Shown here in pieces: positions 60,267-64,000 of a stretch of 64,000 nucleotides of DNA. The stretch is from an uncultured Anaerotruncus sp. (GTDB lineage: Bacteria; Bacillota; Clostridia; Oscillospirales; Ruminococcaceae). The stretch spans positions 62,001 to 126,000 of the forward strand of contig CALWZG010000053.1 in NCBI GenBank assembly GCA_944385965.1, in the 5' to 3' direction. The position numbers and the translations under genes were made by a program. The notes under the pieces are model-generated. The model was not told where the DNA came from. It made no database searches and saw nothing but the letters and a program-made list of their open reading frames with translations. Each line of letters begins with the position of its first letter. Positions within the stretch are counted from its first letter, which is position 1.

Positions 60267-60770
60267 TTAAAAAAACTTATCTGAACCTTGCAGCTGGGCT
60301 AATTCTGCAAATAATCTCTCAAACCGGGATAAAGAGAAATAGGTTTGGTTGCAGGAAAGAGAGAAAGATAGAGCCCCTGTAAGGGATGGTTTTTGATGAT
60401 TGCGAAAAGTGCCTTCCACCAGCCCATATCCTTTTTGGTTAAAGTGAACCTTGAGAAAACTGTACTCCTTGGCACAATGGGACAGAACCGCCTCACCGGA
60501 AAGATTCTTTAAACAGTCCTGCAATGCTTGATAGAACTGGTATACTTCTCCAATTGTAAGCCAACAGCGAAATTCAGCGTCAATTCCAGGTTCCTGAAAA
60601 AGGATTCCAAACTTCCCTGATATTCCACCCAAACGAATACTTTCTTCTGTTTGCCCCTCCTCTAAACCTAAAAAGCGGAGAAAAAAACAGCTCTGCCCTT
60701 CCTTTAACTCCAAAAGCGTATAAGGTAAAGGAAGGGCTGTATGTAGCGATACAAAATGAAAATTACTCAT
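60267..60770 (-). CDS. Hypothetical protein, possibly WapI-like immunity fold
   Basis: 167 aa, beta-rich, with no TM and no signal peptide. The C-terminal run ([21 protein letters not shown]) recalls WapI-type immunity proteins, weakly. Overlaps the YbjQ gene by four bases (ATGA) and lies 32 bp before dnaE. Function unknown. Confidence 0.55.
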   Translation of the reverse strand: MSNFHFVSLHTALPLPYTLLELKEGQSCFFLRFLGLEEGQTEESIRLGGISGKFGILFQEPGIDAEFRCWLTIGEVYQFYQALQDCLKNLSGEAVLSHCAKEYSFLKVHFNQKGYGLVEGTFRNHQKPSLTGALSFSLSCNQTYFSLSRFERLFAELAQLQGSDKFF

Positions 60771-61087
60771 TCAAAAGACACTGCTGTTCCAGAAACTGTA
60801 ACCATCAACATCCCGTTGTTAGCTCCAAGCACTTCATAGTCCACATCAATTCCTACAACTGCGTCAGCTCCCATTTGGGACGCCCGCTGCTCCAATTCAC
60901 GCATCGCCTGTTCTCTGGCATCCAAAAGCTCCTGCTCATAGGTGTTGGACCGTCCGCCAAAAAAGTTGGTAAGACCAGCGGTAAAGTCCTTTACAAAATC
61001 CACACCGGAGATTACCTCTCCAAACACAACACCCTTGTATTCTCGAATCTTTTTTCCGTCTACGCTAGGGGTGGTGGTTAAAATCAT
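60767..61087 (-). CDS. YbjQ/UPF0145 family protein
   Basis: 106 aa from ATG 61087 (GGAGGG seven bases upstream; an ATG two codons earlier is too close to it). Pattern [24 protein letters not shown].., and [15 protein letters not shown]. Pentameric heavy-metal-binding-like domain of unknown role. Between whiA and a hypothetical gene. Confidence 0.88.
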   Translation of the reverse strand: MILTTTPSVDGKKIREYKGVVFGEVISGVDFVKDFTAGLTNFFGGRSNTYEQELLDAREQAMRELEQRASQMGADAVVGIDVDYEVLGANNGMLMVTVSGTAVSFE

Positions 61088-61100
61088 GTTCATTCCCTCC

Positions 61101-62018
61101 TTAGATTTGTTTACGTAATGTTTGCGCGTATTCCAAAATACGTTTTAAACGGTGATTGACGCCAGACCTGGAAATTGGCTCGGACAGCGCCTCTCCCAAT
61201 TCCCGCAGAGACATTTCAGGATTATCCAATCGCAGCGCCGCCAACTCCCGCAGCTCATCCGAAAGCTGTTCCAGTCCCCCATGAGCCTGAATATATCGAA
61301 TACTCTCAATTTGAGCCATAGCCGCATCAATGGTTTTCCCGATATTGGCGGTCTCGCAATTGGTTTCCCGGTTGGCCTTATTGCGCACCGTTTTTATAAT
61401 CTTTACCTCCATCATTTCTAAGGCGCATTTTGGTGCGCCAATATAAGTAAGCAAATCTTCCATCTGCTCACTTTCCTTATAATAAAGGAGATAATCATTT
61501 CGGCGGGTCGTTTCTTTGGGCGGAAATAAAAGGGTCCCCAAAAGCGCTGACAATTCTTCCGCCAGATGTTGCTGGTGGATGATCAATTCCAGACGATACC
61601 CCTTTTCCGGGTTAGCCACCGCTCCACAGGCCAAAAAAGCACCACTGACAAAAGCGGGCAGTTCTTCCTCGCTTAAAAAGTCTCTTCGCAAACCACACTT
61701 CTCACCAGCCTTATATCCCAAATAGGATAGGATGGCGATTCGGTCCGCCAAAGCGTCCACTGTCACCACAAAAACACTTCGCCGATCCTGACGGGGCACC
61801 TCCCGCAGGGTAATGCTTCCCCCAAGTCCAATCAAATCGCTGATATTGTCCGCATACATCCGGGCCACCCTTCGGTTCTCTGTATGCAAAGCGATATTGT
61901 CCAATCCAAATTCTCTGCCGTACAGAAGCAGACCATAAGTCATGGCCCTTTTATATCGGCGGCACAGAACCCGATTTCCGCAGATTTCACTTTTTACCCG
62001 ATAGGAAAAGGTTGCCAT
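61101..62018 (-). CDS. whiA: DNA-binding protein WhiA
   Basis: 305 aa. N-terminal LAGLIDADG-like homing-endonuclease fold without the catalytic Asp pair, C-terminal HTH ([20 protein letters not shown]). In Firmicutes it affects division and chromosome segregation. 9 bp after rapZ; the usual yvcK between them is absent. Confidence 0.96.
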   Translation of the reverse strand: MATFSYRVKSEICGNRVLCRRYKRAMTYGLLLYGREFGLDNIALHTENRRVARMYADNISDLIGLGGSITLREVPRQDRRSVFVVTVDALADRIAILSYLGYKAGEKCGLRRDFLSEEELPAFVSGAFLACGAVANPEKGYRLELIIHQQHLAEELSALLGTLLFPPKETTRRNDYLLYYKESEQMEDLLTYIGAPKCALEMMEVKIIKTVRNKANRETNCETANIGKTIDAAMAQIESIRYIQAHGGLEQLSDELRELAALRLDNPEMSLRELGEALSEPISRSGVNHRLKRILEYAQTLRKQI

Positions 62019-62027
62019 TCTTTCTTC

Positions 62028-62894
62028 TTACCCCTTATGCCTAGAAATGTCCCGATGGGTTACTGTGTAAGGAATTTTTCGCTCCTTCATATGCTCCGCC
62101 AGAAGCTGAGCGAATACCACCGAGCGATGCTTTCCTCCGGTACATCCCATAGCGATATTCAGTTGGGTTTTCCCTTCCTCCCGATAGAGAGGAATCAAAT
62201 AATCCAATAAATCTAACAATTTTGGAAGCAGGTCTTGGGCTTGTTTCCATTTGAGTACATACTCCCGAACTGGGGCATCCAGACCGGTCTGTGTTTTTAG
62301 CTCAGGCACATAGAAAGGATTCGGGAGACAACGGACATCAAATACCAAATCCGCATCTTTGGGAAGACCATATTTAAATCCAAAGGATTGGCAGTTCACC
62401 AGCATAGAACGGCTTTTATCCTCCAGAAAAATGCCAACGACCCGCTCCCGCAGCTGATTAACCGTGAGAAGGGTGGTATCAATCACATAGTCCGCCCGTT
62501 CCCTCACCTTTTTCAGCATCAGCCGCTCCTCAGCTACCGCCTCCTCCACAGATGGATGGGTTTCATCCATCAGAGGGTGTCTGCGTCTGGTTTCCTTATA
62601 TCTTTGAATCAGCGCCGCATCGTCACAATCCAAAAACAGCACCCGCATTTGGGCGTCCCCTTCAGAAAACGCCAAAATTCCCTGAAAAATATCCCCAAAA
62701 ATCTCCCGGCTTCTGGCATCTACCACCACGGCGATTTTTTCCACCTGTCCAGAGGCCTGAGCGCACATTTGGGTAAAAGAGCGCACCATTTTGGGCGGCA
62801 GGTTATCCACACAATAATAACCTATATCCTCCATGGCAGCAATGGCTCTGGATTTCCCTGCGCCGGACATTCCTGTTATAATCACAAATTCCAT
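62028..62894 (-). CDS. rapZ: RNase adapter RapZ (YvcJ) nucleotide-binding protein
   Basis: 288 aa. P-loop GMSGAGKS (8-15), Walker B-like VLFLDCDD, C-terminal GCTGGKHRSV and TVTHRDISRHKG. Binds GTP/ATP and in E. coli directs glmZ turnover; role in Firmicutes less clear. Between murB and whiA. Confidence 0.96.
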   Translation of the reverse strand: MEFVIITGMSGAGKSRAIAAMEDIGYYCVDNLPPKMVRSFTQMCAQASGQVEKIAVVVDARSREIFGDIFQGILAFSEGDAQMRVLFLDCDDAALIQRYKETRRRHPLMDETHPSVEEAVAEERLMLKKVRERADYVIDTTLLTVNQLRERVVGIFLEDKSRSMLVNCQSFGFKYGLPKDADLVFDVRCLPNPFYVPELKTQTGLDAPVREYVLKWKQAQDLLPKLLDLLDYLIPLYREEGKTQLNIAMGCTGGKHRSVVFAQLLAEHMKERKIPYTVTHRDISRHKG

Positions 62895-62919
62895 TTTTTC
62901 TCCACCCCTTTCTGGTGGC

Positions 62920-63828
62920 TTATTCTAGGTATTGAACCTCACATTCCAGTTGGTATCCAGTCTGTTCCTTAACTTTCTCCTGTATCTGACGAATCAGTTC
63001 CCGCACATCCTCACAGGTGGCGTGGTCGTAATTGATTACAAAGCCAGCATGTTTTTCACTGACCATGGCGCCCCCTACCCTAAGGCCTTTTAAGCCGCAC
63101 TGGTCAATGAGAGCGGAAGCGTAATTGCCTTCCGGCCGCTTGAAGGTGCTGCCTGCGCTGGGATAGTCCAAAGGCTGCTTGGCAATCCGTCTAGCCTTCA
63201 AATCCCGCATTTTTTCCAAAATTTCCGCTTTATCCCCTTTGGACAATTGCAAGCAGGCAGCGGTAATCAGAAACTTTGGATGGCTTGTAAAAAAGCTTCT
63301 TCGATAAGAAAGCTCCAGCTTTTCTTTTTGCAAATGATGGAGCTGTCCTTCCTCGTCCAAATACTCCACCCATTCCAGCACATCTTTCATCTCTCCGCCA
63401 TAGGCCCCAGCATTCATAAAAATCGCTCCGCCCAAGCTTCCCGGAATCCCATAGGCAAATTCCAAACCGGTTAAGCCCTGTTTTTGGGCAAACACACAAA
63501 CCGCTGTCAAACTAGCTCCGGACTGGCAGATGATTCGCTCTTCCTCCAGCCGCATACAAGCAGAATCTGGATTAAAAGCCAATACAACTTGAGAAATTCC
63601 ACGATCAGAAACCAACAAATCTGAACCTTTTCCAATAAATCGAACTGATAATTCCAACTGATGGGCTTTTCTCAAAACGGCTGCTGCTGTTTCCACATTC
63701 TCGGGAGATAGAAAAAGCCGAGCGGGTCCTCCGATTTTAAAGGTTGTATGATGGGACATGGGTTCCTGTACCCGATACGGACAGCCAATTTGTTCACAAT
63801 ATTGGGCCAGTATATCAAATTGATCCAT
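62920..63828 (-). CDS. murB: UDP-N-acetylenolpyruvoylglucosamine reductase MurB
   Basis: 302 aa, type II-like. FAD domain with HTTFKIGGPARLFL and FIGKGSDLLV, IPGSLGGAIFMNAGAYG, PSAGSTFKRP and HAGFVINYD. Second step of muramic acid synthesis. 12 bp after the glucokinase gene. Confidence 0.96.
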   Translation of the reverse strand: MDQFDILAQYCEQIGCPYRVQEPMSHHTTFKIGGPARLFLSPENVETAAAVLRKAHQLELSVRFIGKGSDLLVSDRGISQVVLAFNPDSACMRLEEERIICQSGASLTAVCVFAQKQGLTGLEFAYGIPGSLGGAIFMNAGAYGGEMKDVLEWVEYLDEEGQLHHLQKEKLELSYRRSFFTSHPKFLITAACLQLSKGDKAEILEKMRDLKARRIAKQPLDYPSAGSTFKRPEGNYASALIDQCGLKGLRVGGAMVSEKHAGFVINYDHATCEDVRELIRQIQEKVKEQTGYQLECEVQYLE

Positions 63829-63840
63829 AAGGGCCTCCCA

Positions 63841-64000
63841 TTATTGAAATTGTTTTCCCAAAAGCGCTGCCCCGATGATACCAGCGTCATTGCCAAGCTC
63901 CGCTTTAAGAATCTGGGAGCAATTGGAAGGGTCATGGTTAAAACTGCGGGGATATGCTTTTTCCCGCACAGGAGCGAATAAGGTCTCCCCCTCCTTGCTG
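63841..64000 (-). CDS. ROK-family glucokinase, 3' part (continues beyond window)
   Basis: Only the last 52 residues are in the window, stop at 63841. The reading frame ends in ILKAELGNDAGIIGAALLGK, the family's C-terminal ATP-site helix. Its start lies to the right of 64000. Confidence 0.8.
   Translation of the reverse strand, partial: SKEGETLFAPVREKAYPRSFNHDPSNCSQILKAELGNDAGIIGAALLGKQFQ

Overview
The window reads as a chromosome segment of an endospore-forming, low-to-mid GC clostridium, most likely in or near the Oscillospirales. Evidence for this is cwlD and spoIIM, a SCIFF ranthipeptide with its radical SAM maturase, hfq next to sepF/ylmH/divIVA, a lysine riboswitch in front of asd-dapA-dapB, and whiA/rapZ/murB. 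The exact genus cannot be fixed from the sequence alone.

Layout: (1) 1-16955, + strand housekeeping: mutS (5' cut by the window edge)-mutL-miaA, hfq, an HlyD-like adaptor, yggS, sepF, ylmH, divIVA, ileS, lspA, rluD, a HAD hydrolase, cwlD, radA. (2) 16929-19509: a tiny antisense Cys-rich gene, then a MacA-like adaptor and a MacB/FtsX-like permease without an ATPase gene. (3) 19554-33914: two tandem, related but different filamentous-phage (inovirus) prophages, A (7386 bp) and B (6975 bp). Each has a divergent repressor, a pVIII-like major coat followed by a strong terminator, a 50-aa one-TM protein, secreted/anchored minor coat candidates, a Zot-like ATPase and a Rep_trans-type initiator. Neither has an integrase. 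(4) 33904-37792: a perfect 11-6-11 dif-like site, 30 bp before a Xer-type tyrosine recombinase gene, then convergent spoIIM and the SCIFF locus. (5) 37857-41099: yajC, tgt, a zinc-ribbon protein, queA (- strand). (6) 41169-44809: lysine-riboswitch-controlled asd-dapA-dapB-ACT. (7) 44918-55421, - strand: SUKH protein, RlmL-like methyltransferase, patatin-like protein, FAD protein, cdaA-cdaR, DUF3343 plus cysteine-desulfurase-like protein, ispD-ispF. (8) 55562-64000, - strand: pfkA, dnaE, two small genes, whiA, rapZ, murB and the 3' end of a ROK glucokinase.

The main discovery is region 3. The same 11-bp arm (ATTTCGCTAAA) occurs exactly at the left end, at the A/B junction and at the right end, so the two phages appear to have entered the chromosomal dif site using the host Xer recombinase encoded next to it. 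At the A/B junction two inverted dif-like sites flank an 86-nt hairpin-forming spacer. This is the architecture of the folded single-stranded attP of Vibrio phage CTXphi, here in a clostridium. The right end of B also carries about 60 bp copied from the 3' end of the host permease gene, which suggests a past imprecise excision. The phages share a structural module but have unrelated-looking repressors and different early genes, so they are probably heteroimmune.
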